A stretch of DNA of 64,000 bases from Methylobacter luteus IMV-B-3098 (GTDB lineage Bacteria > Pseudomonadota > Gammaproteobacteria > Methylococcales > Methylomonadaceae), in contig NZ_KE386569.1 in assembly GCF_000427625.1 (NCBI RefSeq), positions 2,877,777 through 2,941,776 of the forward strand, written 5' to 3'. The translations under genes and the position numbers were made by a program. Shown piece after piece: positions 43,268-52,594 of the stretch; positions within the stretch are counted from its first letter, which is position 1, and every line of letters starts with the position of its first letter. The notes under the pieces are model-generated. The model ran no database searches. It worked only from the letters and a program-made list of their open reading frames with translations, and was not told where the DNA came from.

Positions 43268-44001
43268 TAAGCCGGAGGCAAAAGAGCGTTTTTTCTTGCC
43301 ATTCGCCTCGTAACTCGGCGCGCGGGTTTACGCTGATCGAGGTTCTTATTGCAATGACTTTGTTAAGTGTCATGGTTGTGTTACTGTTTGGCAGTCTTAA
43401 AATTTGTGCTCAAAGCTGGGAAATGGGCGAAAAGAAAATCGCCGAAGTCAATGAAATGGCCGTCGTTTATAATTTTTTCCAACAGCATTTATCGGCCGCC
43501 AAGCCTTTAAAGAATGATTTTACGGAAGATGAATCTTTACAGGATGACTTTACGGAAGGAGAGAGCAAGCTTTCCTTTCAAGGCGATGCGCAGTCCTTGC
43601 AATTTGTTTCCGTATTTCCTGCCAGCGCCGGTCGGGCCGGCATGCAGTTGTTTTCCCTGGAAGTGCAGGATGAAGGGCCACGAGGGAGCAGTAACGACGG
43701 CGCCGAAATTAAAGTGACGTTGACGCCGTTTTTTCCGGTTGTCGAAGGCGAGGAATGGCAAAAAGAGGATGCTGTTCTGATAAAACATGTGAGTCATTTC
43801 GCCTTGTCTTATTTTGGTCCGGATCAGGATACCGGCGAGAGCCGATGGCAGGATGAGTGGCTCAATAAGGATGTCCTGCCGCGTTTGGTAAAAATTCAGA
43901 TTGAACGGGAAGATGAAGTCTTCTGGCCGGATATGGTTATCGAACTTAGGGTTAGCGGTGGTTCGGACATCGTAACAGAGGATTCAGAGGCAACAGAGTG
44001 A
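43264..44001 (+). CDS. gspJ: Minor pseudopilin GspJ
   Basis: The 245-residue protein has a 20-residue leader and prepilin site RG/FTLIEVLIAMTLLSVM. The C-terminal domain fits GspJ. A short tandem duplication lies at about residues 83-98 (NDFTEDESLQ then DDFTEGES). Its start overlaps gspI and its stop overlaps gspK. Confidence 0.9.
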   Translation: MISRRQKSVFSCHSPRNSARGFTLIEVLIAMTLLSVMVVLLFGSLKICAQSWEMGEKKIAEVNEMAVVYNFFQQHLSAAKPLKNDFTEDESLQDDFTEGESKLSFQGDAQSLQFVSVFPASAGRAGMQLFSLEVQDEGPRGSSNDGAEIKVTLTPFFPVVEGEEWQKEDAVLIKHVSHFALSYFGPDQDTGESRWQDEWLNKDVLPRLVKIQIEREDEVFWPDMVIELRVSGGSDIVTEDSEATE

Positions 44002-45044
44002 TACGCGTCAGGAAGCAGGCGAGGCAAAAGGGATTTGCTCTGGTTCTCGTGTTGTGGATATTAAGTCTGTTGACTATCATGGCTGGCAGTTTTGCGCTGA
44101 CCATGCGCAGGGAAGCTTCCATTATTGAAGGCGTAAAGAACAATGCACAGGCTATGGCTGTCGCGGAATCAGGGATTGCGATGGCGGAAATGATGATGCT
44201 GATTCCCGATGCAGCCAAGCGTTGGCGAGCAGACAGCAGTGTTTATCAAATAGACTATGCGAATGCCAGGGTGCGCATACGGCTTTTATCAGAAACCGGC
44301 AAAATAGATCTGAACAAGGCCGATGAGGTTTTGTTACAGGCGCTGATAAGCCAGGCGCCCAGTGATGGAGAACAGCAGATGACTGGGCTAGTCAATGCCA
44401 TTCTCGACTGGCGCGATGACGATGATCTGGTGCGCATAGATGGAGCGGAAAAAAAAGAATATCAGGACGCCGGTTTAGGCTATCAGCCCCGAAACAAGCC
44501 TTTTCAGTCTATTGAGGAATTGCAGTTGGTGCTGGGCATGAACGAGAGCATTTATGAGTGGTTACAGGATTTAATCACCGTTTATTCGGGAGAGCCGACG
44601 GTCAATCTGCAACTGGCATCTCCAGAGGTTTTGCAGGTAATGCCGGACCTCGACGAAGCGGTAAAGGATGAATATATGCAAGCCAGACGCGAGCGTTCGG
44701 CCAATGCCTTAAAGTCGGGATCGCCTTTTAATGAGTCGTCTCCTTTTGGCGAGACGGGTCAGAGTTCAACTCCAGCCGCAGATAGCGGGGCGGTGACAAT
44801 TATTTCCGAAGCGCTGCTTGATGACGGCTCAACCGCTATAATAAATGCGATAATAAAAAGATCGGAAAGTGACCAGCAATCCTTTGGCCAACAACTTTTT
44901 GGTCAACAATCCCTGGGTCAACAATCCTCGCCGTTTCAGATTTTGAAATGGCAACGCAACTATACAGGCAATGACTCATTATTTACTGATGAAATGAGCG
45001 AATTTTTAGTGACAGAATATGCTGAACCTCAATTCGACAATTGA
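43998..45044 (+). CDS. gspK: Pseudopilus tip protein GspK
   Basis: The 348-residue protein has the GspK leader (KGFALVLVLWILSLLTIMA, without the usual Glu5) and the large alpha-helical domain with GKIDLNKADEVLLQAL and ILDWRDDDD, followed by QSIEELQLVLGM. A Ser/Gln-rich insert near residues 293-313 contains repeats of FGQQ/LGQQ. The start is GTG at 43998, overlapping the gspJ stop as GTGA. Confidence 0.93.
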   Translation: MIRVRKQARQKGFALVLVLWILSLLTIMAGSFALTMRREASIIEGVKNNAQAMAVAESGIAMAEMMMLIPDAAKRWRADSSVYQIDYANARVRIRLLSETGKIDLNKADEVLLQALISQAPSDGEQQMTGLVNAILDWRDDDDLVRIDGAEKKEYQDAGLGYQPRNKPFQSIEELQLVLGMNESIYEWLQDLITVYSGEPTVNLQLASPEVLQVMPDLDEAVKDEYMQARRERSANALKSGSPFNESSPFGETGQSSTPAADSGAVTIISEALLDDGSTAIINAIIKRSESDQQSFGQQLFGQQSLGQQSSPFQILKWQRNYTGNDSLFTDEMSEFLVTEYAEPQFDN

Positions 45045-46131
45045 ACTGGATTTCAAGAAGTTTTTTCGCTGGTGGGCGCGAGAACTTAGCTTCCTGGTGC
45101 CGGAGAAAATCAAGCTACTCGTTAATGAGAAGCAGGGCGTTATTCTGATTAGACCAGACAACAACCATCTGGAAATAGTTTATATTCTCAACGGAAAGGT
45201 AGAGCCGATAGCAACGCTGGAGCGAAATGAATCAGACATAGCTGACGTTAAAGCTCTGCTAGCCAAAGATGAAAGATTTGCCAAGGCTGATGTAGTCCTC
45301 AGGTTGACCCGGCAGGATGCTGTTCAAAAAGAGCTGGCCCTGCCGCTGGCGGCAAAGGAAAATCTGGCTCAGGTTGTTTCCTATGAGCTGGATCGTTACA
45401 CACCATTCAAACCGGAACAGGTCTATTTCGCCGTTAAGCCGCTGGCGGATGCCCATGAGCCCGGACAAATCAGTGTCATGCTGGTGTTGACACCACGCGA
45501 AATTCTTGACGCACTCTATGACGATATAACAGCGCTGGGCCTGTCGCCAAAATTTGCCGATTATGAGGGCGCCCCCAACGACCTTGAACAAGACTATGAC
45601 TATTACAACTTGCTGCCGGATCAATTCAGGGAGAAAACCAGCAAAAACGCCGCGTTGGTTCATTGGGCCTTGGTCGGCTCGGTATTTGTATTGCTGATAG
45701 CTGTTATAGCTCTGCCAGTTTGGTTTGAATATCGGGCAGTCAATGCACTAAGCAAACAGCTCGACGGCATTGAAAAAGAGGCGCGCACAATCGATGCTCT
45801 GCAGTCGGAAATCGATGCGTTGGTGGAGGAGTCACGCGGGCTGGTTAACGTCAAAAGTTCGGCACCATCGGTCGTTGTCATGTTAAATGCGTTAAGCACT
45901 TTAATAAAGGACGACACCTGGCTGACCTATGCCCAGTATTCGGATGGGCATCTGCAGATACAAGGCGAATCGCCGTCCGCTTCCGCTTTGATTGCCGTTC
46001 TGGAGGCGTCTCCATTGTTTGATAATGTCCGGTTTGTATCGCCGGTTACCCAAGACAAGATCAGCGGGCTTGAACGGTTCCAGATCACCGTCGACGTGAC
46101 CAAAGCAGGAGGCATCAATGGCGACGTATAA
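45019..46131 (+). CDS. gspL: GspL/PilN-like platform protein
   Basis: The 370-residue protein has a cytoplasmic domain (1-205; ELALPLAAKENLAQVVSYELDRYTPF is the recognised GspL/PilM-type block, given here as ELALPLAAKENLAQ then YELDRYTPF), one transmembrane helix (about 215-237) and a periplasmic PilN-like domain. It links GspE to the envelope components. It overlaps gspK by 26 nt. Confidence 0.85.
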   Translation: MLNLNSTIELDFKKFFRWWARELSFLVPEKIKLLVNEKQGVILIRPDNNHLEIVYILNGKVEPIATLERNESDIADVKALLAKDERFAKADVVLRLTRQDAVQKELALPLAAKENLAQVVSYELDRYTPFKPEQVYFAVKPLADAHEPGQISVMLVLTPREILDALYDDITALGLSPKFADYEGAPNDLEQDYDYYNLLPDQFREKTSKNAALVHWALVGSVFVLLIAVIALPVWFEYRAVNALSKQLDGIEKEARTIDALQSEIDALVEESRGLVNVKSSAPSVVVMLNALSTLIKDDTWLTYAQYSDGHLQIQGESPSASALIAVLEASPLFDNVRFVSPVTQDKISGLERFQITVDVTKAGGINGDV

Positions 46132-46699
46132 TAAAACCCAACGCTGGATTGCGGTTGGCCTCCTGGTGGCTGTTATAGTCATTTTTAGCGTCGTTGTCAT
46201 TACGCCTATTGTCAGCAAGGGCATGGAATTGCATGAAACCAAGAATGCGCTGGTTTTTAAACTCCAGAAGTATCAGCGGATTTTGGCCAGAAAAGAGGCT
46301 GTCACTGAAGGTATGGACAAAATAAAAGCCCAGCATTTGTCGCAAGGTTATTTTAATACTCAAGGGACCGGTGCTTTGGCGTCCGCGGATGTACAGGAGT
46401 TCATCAAGAGGGCGATTGTCGATGCGGGCGGGCAGTTGACCAGTACGCAGGCGCTTCCCGTCAGCAATAAGGACGGCTTCAGTCGCATTATGGTCAAAGT
46501 CAGGATGACCGGTACTATTGATGAGCTGCGCGCGGTATTGTACAAAATGGAAACGTCGGTACCGCTGATCATCGTCGATCAGATCGATATAAGGCCGGTG
46601 CGGGGCATAAGAAACAGAAAAACTCGTCAGATTGAATCGAGTAATGAATTGAATGTGAATTTCCAGGCCGTCAGTTTCATGAGAATACCACCAGGATGA
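46118..46699 (+). CDS. gspM: GspM/PilO-like platform protein
   Basis: The 193-residue protein has one N-terminal transmembrane helix (about 11-32), a coiled segment and a ferredoxin-like periplasmic domain (VKVRMTGTIDELRAVLYKME) typical of the GspMb/PilO family. A strong AGGAGG precedes the ATG, which overlaps gspL. It partners GspL. Confidence 0.82.
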   Translation: MATYNKTQRWIAVGLLVAVIVIFSVVVITPIVSKGMELHETKNALVFKLQKYQRILARKEAVTEGMDKIKAQHLSQGYFNTQGTGALASADVQEFIKRAIVDAGGQLTSTQALPVSNKDGFSRIMVKVRMTGTIDELRAVLYKMETSVPLIIVDQIDIRPVRGIRNRKTRQIESSNELNVNFQAVSFMRIPPG

Positions 46700-47298
46700 A
46701 CGTTAAATTAATTAAATTATTGGCCTCCGTTTGCATCGTCTTACTGTTGATTATTACCGCCGAGTGGTTGTATGCGAAGCATGCCAGAAAACAATTGCAG
46801 AAAGCGATTACATCCGTTGAAACCCAACCCTATAAAGTAGACGGCTTGCCAAGCCTGGCGCTGACGAAACAACCCGAAGAGAAATATACCGATCTGGTTA
46901 CCCGACCTTTATTTATTAAAGGCCGAAGACCTGTCGAGACGGTCGATATTGAAGAAGCCGCTGCTGTAGGAGGTTCCGGCACATTTGAATGGCAGTTAAC
47001 GGGCGTCTATACGAAGGACGAGCAGTTATCAGCCTTGTTCAGCCGTGAAAGAGCGCCAGCCACTGAAAAAAAATATCTTAAAATAACTGAGGGGGATGAT
47101 ATCAGTGGCTGGACACTGGCCGAGATTCATAAAGACAAAGTCATACTCAAGCAAGGAAGTCATCAGAAAGAACTCATGCTAAGAAAACCTAAATTAAAAG
47201 AATTACCCACCAAGAAAAAAAGCATACCCAATGCATTTACGCCTAAAGCAGAGACGCCCCAAGCAGACACGTCAGGAAATAGCGAAGATGAAGAATAA
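46696..47298 (+). CDS. GspN/GspC-like connector protein
   Basis: The 200-residue protein has one N-terminal transmembrane helix (about 6-25) and a periplasmic HR-like domain (TRPLFIKGRRPV, then FEWQLTGVYTKDEQLSALF and KYLKITEGDDISGWTLAEI). This resembles the homology region of GspC/PilP that contacts the secretin N0 domain. No separate gspC is present, so it probably does that job. The start overlaps the gspM stop. Confidence 0.72.
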   Translation: MNVKLIKLLASVCIVLLLIITAEWLYAKHARKQLQKAITSVETQPYKVDGLPSLALTKQPEEKYTDLVTRPLFIKGRRPVETVDIEEAAAVGGSGTFEWQLTGVYTKDEQLSALFSRERAPATEKKYLKITEGDDISGWTLAEIHKDKVILKQGSHQKELMLRKPKLKELPTKKKSIPNAFTPKAETPQADTSGNSEDEE

Positions 47299-49486
47299 CC
47301 TAAAAAAAATAAAAACAACTTCCTGGGCTATTGTTTTGGGGCTTTCGCTGTCAAGCTGCGAACTTATGGGGCCGGATCTGGCCGTCAAGCGGCCTCTGCC
47401 GCCAGTGCCTCCGGAGCAGCTGGATGAACGGGAAGAGGCTGTTTTTAAAAACTTGCAAAACAAGCCGCACGCTAGCGAAAAAGTACGGCCGGCTGCGGAG
47501 CTCTATCCCGCAACTGACAGGTTTGTGTCGGGTTCGACAATGCAACCCAGTAGAGGCAAGGCACGGGGCGAAGGCGCGTATAGCCTGAACTTTGATGAGG
47601 CCGATTTGGGCGAAGTGGCGAAAGTGATCTTGAGCGACATACTCGGAGAGAACTATGTATTAAGCCCCAAAGTTGCCGGCAAGGTGACGCTACAGACTAC
47701 ACAGGCTCTCACAAAAGAAGAATTACTACCGACTCTGGAAATGTTGTTGCGCATGAATAATGCGGCGCTGGTCAAGGATGGCCGTGTTTATCATATCGAG
47801 CCCGCGGCAGAGGCGTTATACAGTACCGACTTTTCAAGAGCGGGCGCCGCCGGTTATCAGGTGAAGGTCATACCGATCAGAAATGTCGCTGTCCAGGATA
47901 TCGCCGAAGTGATTAAGCCGCTGGTGCAGGAAAAAACCATCCTGCAAGTCGATGCCATGCGCAATCTGTTGGTCGTTTCCGGAACGGCCGATGAGCTGGC
48001 GCGCATCATGGATATGGTCGCTACTTTCGATATCGATGTCTTGAGAGGACGTTCATTCGGTATTTTTCCATTAGTGCATGCTACGCCGGAACAAGTTATT
48101 GAAGAGCTGGATGCGGTGTTTAATAAAACTGAAAAAGATGAGGGCAGCTTTTTCCGGTTTATAGAAATTGAACGACTGAATGCCATTCTGGCCATTACGC
48201 ACCAGTCCTCCTATTTAAGAGATATTGAAAGCTGGATACTGAGGCTGGACCGGTCGACTACGGCCACCGGCGGCGGTGTAAATGTCTACAAGGTCCAGAA
48301 TGTCGATGCCGTGGAATTGGCCGCGACGCTGAATGAAATTTTTACCGGTGTTTCAACAAAGAGAGAGAAAGGCGCGAAGGTGGCGCCAGGACGTAAGGCC
48401 GCTGAAATCACCAATAAGCAGCAGGATAAAGAAGCGCCAAAACCGGCGTTTAACAGGCCTGCGGGATCGGAAGGCGGTGGGGTTGCCGACGTGAGCAGTG
48501 AAGTGAGAATTATCGCCGACGAAATCAATAATTCGATCGTTGTTGTCGCAACGCCGCAGGAATATGAAAAGATTCGCACTGTTATCAATCAGCTTGATGT
48601 CTTGCCATTGCAGGTATTGATCGATGCGACGATAGTTTCGGTCAACCTGACTGACAGATTAAGGTACGGCATTCAATGGTTTTTAAGTCATCATAATGTG
48701 GGCGGCGAGCATGTCGCTACCAGCAACAACACGAGCGGGAGCCGATTAAATGGACCGTTACAGCAGTCGGACGGAACATCGTTCAGGGATATTGCCGCAG
48801 GTGCGGTAACAGGCGGCTTTGGCTATGCGTTTCTCAGTGATTCGGGCGACATACGCGCCGTGCTAAATGCATCCGCCAACGATAATCAGCTCAATGTGAT
48901 TTCTTCACCGTCATTGATGGTGCTGAATAATCAGGAAGCCTCGATACAGGTCGGTGATGAAATACCGTTAAGAACGTCTCAGTCATCTACGCTTCCCACT
49001 TCAGGCCAATCTTTCGACCAAAGCGGTCTTGTGCAAACCAGCGCCATTCAACAGCGCAAAACCGGTGTTAAGTTGAAGGTTAAGCCCAGGGTCAACGCGA
49101 GCGGTCTCGTGATTATGGATATCGAGCAAAGTGTCGAAAGGCCGCAGAGGACGACGGACAGTAATATCGATTCACCTACGATACAAACCCGGGAAATTAC
49201 CAGTAATGTAGCGGTGCAAAGCGGAGAAACGGTTGTGTTGGGTGGTCTGATCGATGAGAACGATACCTATAATAGAGACGGGATTCCTTTTTTACACAAG
49301 CTGCCTTTAATAGGGCCTTTATTCGGCGGTACCACGAAAGAAAAAATCAAGACGGAACTGGTTGTGCTGATTACGCCCCGCGTCGTCGCAAGCAAGCAGG
49401 ATGGCCGATTGATCACTGATGAATTCAGGCGCAAATTAACCGGTATTTACGAGGATACATCGGTAAAAGCTACAGTGGTAGAGTAG
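47288..49486 (+). CDS. gspD: Type II secretin GspD with lipoprotein signal
   Basis: The 732-residue protein has N0 (about 95-180), N1-N3 domains with a linker rich in charged residues, and a secretin core ending VVLGGLIDEN, IPFLHKLPLIGPLFGG and LVVLITPRVV. The N terminus carries a lipobox LSSC (Cys24), so the secretin is predicted to be acylated like HxcQ and may not need a pilotin; none is encoded here. The ATG at 47288 overlaps the preceding gene. It closes the operon. Confidence 0.92.
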   Translation: MKNNLKKIKTTSWAIVLGLSLSSCELMGPDLAVKRPLPPVPPEQLDEREEAVFKNLQNKPHASEKVRPAAELYPATDRFVSGSTMQPSRGKARGEGAYSLNFDEADLGEVAKVILSDILGENYVLSPKVAGKVTLQTTQALTKEELLPTLEMLLRMNNAALVKDGRVYHIEPAAEALYSTDFSRAGAAGYQVKVIPIRNVAVQDIAEVIKPLVQEKTILQVDAMRNLLVVSGTADELARIMDMVATFDIDVLRGRSFGIFPLVHATPEQVIEELDAVFNKTEKDEGSFFRFIEIERLNAILAITHQSSYLRDIESWILRLDRSTTATGGGVNVYKVQNVDAVELAATLNEIFTGVSTKREKGAKVAPGRKAAEITNKQQDKEAPKPAFNRPAGSEGGGVADVSSEVRIIADEINNSIVVVATPQEYEKIRTVINQLDVLPLQVLIDATIVSVNLTDRLRYGIQWFLSHHNVGGEHVATSNNTSGSRLNGPLQQSDGTSFRDIAAGAVTGGFGYAFLSDSGDIRAVLNASANDNQLNVISSPSLMVLNNQEASIQVGDEIPLRTSQSSTLPTSGQSFDQSGLVQTSAIQQRKTGVKLKVKPRVNASGLVIMDIEQSVERPQRTTDSNIDSPTIQTREITSNVAVQSGETVVLGGLIDENDTYNRDGIPFLHKLPLIGPLFGGTTKEKIKTELVVLITPRVVASKQDGRLITDEFRRKLTGIYEDTSVKATVVE

Positions 49487-49494
49487 CGGCTTGA

Positions 49495-49524
49495 TGGCTA
49501 TAGCCTGCAATCAGGCTATAGCCA
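49495..49524. terminator. Perfect 13-bp hairpin after gspD
   Basis: TGGCTATAGCCTG (49495-49507) pairs with CAGGCTATAGCCA (49512-49524) around CAAT, 8 nt after the gspD stop. It lacks a U-run on either side but is a likely end point or 3' stabiliser for the secretion operon. Confidence 0.65.
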
Positions 49525-49591
49525 GAGCATCTTAAGCGGATAGTGTGGGATAATATCCGGAATACCGAAGACATTCAGCCCATTTTTAAAC

Positions 49592-51154
49592 ATGTCGATA
49601 AAATACATAGAAAAAATATTACGCGCCAAAGTTTACGATGTCGCCATAGAAACCCCTTTGGATTTTGCATCCTCTCTGTCGGAGCGCCTGGGCAATAACG
49701 TCTATTTGAAGCGCGAAGACTTGCAACCGGTGTTTTCGTTTAAGTTGCGCGGCGCCTACAACAAAATGTCCATGTTGAGTGAGCAGGAAAGGGCGCACGG
49801 CGTGATCGCCGCCTCAGCCGGCAATCACGCCCAGGGCGTTGCCCTGGCGGCAAAAAGACTGGGCATCAAGGCTTTGATCGTGATGCCGAAAACCACGCCT
49901 GAAATTAAAGTCCAGTCCGTGAAAGCCAGAGGCGCCAAGACTGTGCTGTTCGGTGATTCTTTTGACGAGGCTTATACGCATGCCAGGGAGTTGGCCGAAC
50001 AAAAAGACATGGTATTCATCCATCCCTATGACGATCCCGATGTCATCGCCGGGCAGGGCACCGTGGCTATGGAAATCCTCCGGCAACAGGCCGGCGATCT
50101 GGATGCGATCTTTGTGCCTGTCGGTGGCGGCGGCTTGATTGCCGGTGTCGCGGCTTATGTCAAATTCGTGCGCCCCGAGATAAAGATCATCGGCGTGGAA
50201 CCAGACGACGCCGATTGCCTGAATCGGGCCCTGAAAGCGAAGCGAAGAATCACCATTAAACAGGTCGGCCTGTTTGCCGACGGCGTGGCGGTCAAGCAGG
50301 TCGGTGAAGAGCCTTTCCGTCTGGCGCAAAGTTATGTTGATGAAGTCGTTACCGTCAATACCGATGAGATCTGCGCCGCGATCAAGGATATCTTTGACGA
50401 TACGCGCTCGGTTGCCGAACCGGCCGGCGCTTTAGGCATTGCCGGCCTGAAGAAATATGTCGAGCGCGAACAGATAACAGGGCAAACGCTGGTCGCCATC
50501 GACAGCGGCGCCAATATGAATTTCGACCGGCTGCGCTATGTGGCCGAGCGTGCACAGGTCGGCGAGCACCGCGAAATCCTGCTGGCCGTCAGTATTCCTG
50601 AAACGCCGGGCAGCTTTTTACGGTTTTGCAGCATGCTGGGCGGGCGCAGCATTACCGAGTTCAATTACCGCTATTTCGATCCCAAGCTGGCGCAGGTTTT
50701 TGTCGGCATCTCCAGCAGCGGGCTTGAATCGGATCGGGCCGATTTAATCCTGCAATTACAGGATCAGGGATTTTCAATCACCGACATGACCACTAATGAT
50801 CTGGCTAAAGAGCATGTGCGCTATATGGTGGGAGGTCATGCGCCGCGTGAACTGAATGAGGTTGTTTACAGCCTGGAGTTTCCGGAAAGGCCCGGCGCGC
50901 TATTAAACTTTCTGACGGCACTGGGCGGCCGCTGGAATATCAGCCTGTTCCATTATCGCAATCATGGCGCCGCGTTCGGCAAAGTGCTGATGGGCGTGCA
51001 AATGCCGAATGCAGAGCGCAAGGAATTTCAGCAATGCCTGGATGCGCTGGGGTTTGCCTATCAGGAGGAAACTGAAAATCCGGCTTATTGCCTGTTTTCG
51101 GGTGGCAGCGAAGTAAAGAACAAGCAATCTACTGACGCCGTTACCGAGGTATAG
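49592..51154 (+). CDS. ilvA: Biosynthetic threonine ammonia-lyase
   Basis: The 520-residue PLP enzyme has its cofactor lysine at Lys51 (FSFKLRGAYNKM), the SAGNHAQGVALAAK loop and the phosphate-binding VGGGGLIAG. Two C-terminal ACT-like regulatory repeats (from about 325 and 420; each contains PxRPGxx-type starts such as PETPGSFLRF and PERPGALLNF) indicate the isoleucine-inhibited form. It commits threonine to isoleucine, upstream of IlvE in the pathway. Confidence 0.96.
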   Translation: MSIKYIEKILRAKVYDVAIETPLDFASSLSERLGNNVYLKREDLQPVFSFKLRGAYNKMSMLSEQERAHGVIAASAGNHAQGVALAAKRLGIKALIVMPKTTPEIKVQSVKARGAKTVLFGDSFDEAYTHARELAEQKDMVFIHPYDDPDVIAGQGTVAMEILRQQAGDLDAIFVPVGGGGLIAGVAAYVKFVRPEIKIIGVEPDDADCLNRALKAKRRITIKQVGLFADGVAVKQVGEEPFRLAQSYVDEVVTVNTDEICAAIKDIFDDTRSVAEPAGALGIAGLKKYVEREQITGQTLVAIDSGANMNFDRLRYVAERAQVGEHREILLAVSIPETPGSFLRFCSMLGGRSITEFNYRYFDPKLAQVFVGISSSGLESDRADLILQLQDQGFSITDMTTNDLAKEHVRYMVGGHAPRELNEVVYSLEFPERPGALLNFLTALGGRWNISLFHYRNHGAAFGKVLMGVQMPNAERKEFQQCLDALGFAYQEETENPAYCLFSGGSEVKNKQSTDAVTEV

Positions 51155-51198
51155 CCATACTGTGGGCGGCCGGTTGGCCGTCCTATCATCAGTGCTGA

Positions 51199-51657
51199 TT
51201 ATTCCAGCGAGCGTATAAAATCCCATTGCTGTTTGGAGACCGGCATAATCGATAAGCGATTGCCGCGTCTTACCAGCGCAAGATCGGCCAGTTCTTCCTT
51301 TTGCTTTAATTCATGGAGGGTAATGGTGCGCGACAGTGTTTTAACATGCCTGACGTCAACCATGAACCAGCGAGGCTGGGCCGGATCGCTTTTAGGGTCA
51401 AAATGTTTGTCATCGGGATCGAAAGCGGTAAAGTCCGGATAGCCTTCGCGAACCACTTCCATAATGCCGACGATACCCGGCACATCGCAGTTGGAATGAT
51501 AGAAGAATACTTGATCGCCGACTTTCATCTCATCGCGCATCATATTTCTGGCCTGATAATTACGCACGCCGTCCCAATGCTCGGTCCGGTCGGGTTTGTT
51601 GCACAGGTCATCAATGCCGAACGTATCCGGTTCGGATTTCATTAGCCAGTAGTTCAT
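51199..51657 (-). CDS. EVE-domain protein
   Basis: The 152-residue protein is a PUA-like EVE-domain protein: MNYWLMKSEPDTFGIDDL at the start, WDGVRNYQARNMMRDEMKVGD, FFYHSNC and GIVGIMEVVREGYPD. EVE domains bind modified bases in DNA or RNA. It lies immediately downstream of 6S RNA on the same strand. Confidence 0.9.
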   Translation of the reverse strand: MNYWLMKSEPDTFGIDDLCNKPDRTEHWDGVRNYQARNMMRDEMKVGDQVFFYHSNCDVPGIVGIMEVVREGYPDFTAFDPDDKHFDPKSDPAQPRWFMVDVRHVKTLSRTITLHELKQKEELADLALVRRGNRLSIMPVSKQQWDFIRSLE

Positions 51658-51675
51658 GGGAATTTTTTATAAGAA

Positions 51676-51866
51676 AGGAGCATCTCCCGCCTGCGCCGTA
51701 ATGCACTTTCGTCCTTGAACCAACGGTTCAAGTGGGGACGTGATCGGTAAATCAGGCTTCCCGTATAGAACGGGCATGCACACCATCACCGTAATCTGCC
51801 CCCGGGGTAAAAATAGGTTCAGGAAACACCCAGTACACCCTCGAACGCTGCAGGAGATGCAGGCCA
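51676..51866 (-). ncRNA. ssrS: 6S RNA
   Basis: On the minus strand, the conserved 6S element CTTGAACCGTTGGTTCAAGG matches E. coli CTTGAACCAAGGGTTCAAGG, and GCATGCCCGTTCTATACGGG then AAGCCT matches the central-bubble side. The closing stem pairs GCATCTCC near the 5' end (51860-51853) with GGAGATGC near the 3' end (51687-51680). A U-rich run follows. Length (about 190 nt) and position right after zapA are those of enterobacterial and pseudomonad ssrS. It sequesters sigma70 RNA polymerase. Ends are approximate. Confidence 0.9.
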
Positions 51867-51871
51867 ATATT

Positions 51872-52180
51872 TTACCGTGTTTCAGGATTTTCTAAAACGT
51901 TTTCTATTTTATGACTCATATTAGCCAGGCTTTCATTGAGGCTCTGAGTCAGCATGGCATTCTGGTTTTTCATCACACGCAATTCATGGGCCAGGTTAAG
52001 CGCTGCCATGACAGCGATTCTGTCTGCGCCGCTGACTCGTCCGGAATCCCTGATTTTACGCATTTTCTTGTCAAGTTCCTGAGCGGAATCGATCAGGTCG
52101 TTCTTCTCGTCAGGATCACAGGCAATCTTATAGTCTTTGCCCATGATGGTAAGCGATACCGGTTGGGGATTTTTTTTCAT
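51872..52180 (-). CDS. zapA: Cell division protein ZapA
   Basis: The 102-residue protein has the ZapA N-terminal domain (VSLTIMGKDYKIACDPDEK) and a C-terminal coiled coil. It binds and bundles FtsZ. The start overlaps the preceding coiled-coil gene as ATGA, and 6S RNA follows. Confidence 0.92.
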   Translation of the reverse strand: MKKNPQPVSLTIMGKDYKIACDPDEKNDLIDSAQELDKKMRKIRDSGRVSGADRIAVMAALNLAHELRVMKNQNAMLTQSLNESLANMSHKIENVLENPETR

Positions 52181-52404
52181 GAACCTTGCTCCATTGCTTT
52201 CAGACGAGTAATCATGGCTTCAACCCGGGTTCTGGCCAAGGTGGTTTTTTCAAGCAGTTTGGCTTTTTCCCGGACCAGGGATTCTTGCTTGGTTTTAAGA
52301 GAGCTGTTTTCGTTTTTTACCGAATTATATTGCTCGATAAGTTTGTCCAGTTTCTCTTCGAGCTCTTTTAATTCTAAGGATTGAGTTATTTCTGAATTCG
52401 TCAT
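52177..52404 (-). CDS. Small coiled-coil protein, TIGR02449/ZapB-like
   Basis: The 75-residue protein is almost entirely coiled coil (LKELEEKLDKLIEQYNSV onward) and ends EAMITRLKAMEQ. Proteins of this size directly upstream of zapA form the TIGR02449 group, probably division-associated. It is translationally coupled to zapA. Confidence 0.82.
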   Translation of the reverse strand: MTNSEITQSLELKELEEKLDKLIEQYNSVKNENSSLKTKQESLVREKAKLLEKTTLARTRVEAMITRLKAMEQGS

Positions 52405-52594
52405 GGTAGTTAACTACATTATTGCAAATAATCAGCCGTGTGTTTTTAGTAAGGATTATCGGCGATATGTTCTAATATTGCTCATAGTCAGTTATCCGAG
52501 AGCCAAGATGAACAAATATTATCCAAGTCGGGGATCAATGGTAGCATAAGCGGTATTTTTTTTTTAGCGGTAGTGAAATTATTATGTGGGAATC

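Noticed and set aside
51667..51867. A 66-codon minus-strand reading frame
   Set aside because: It coincides with 6S RNA, whose conserved sequence and stem explain the region better.
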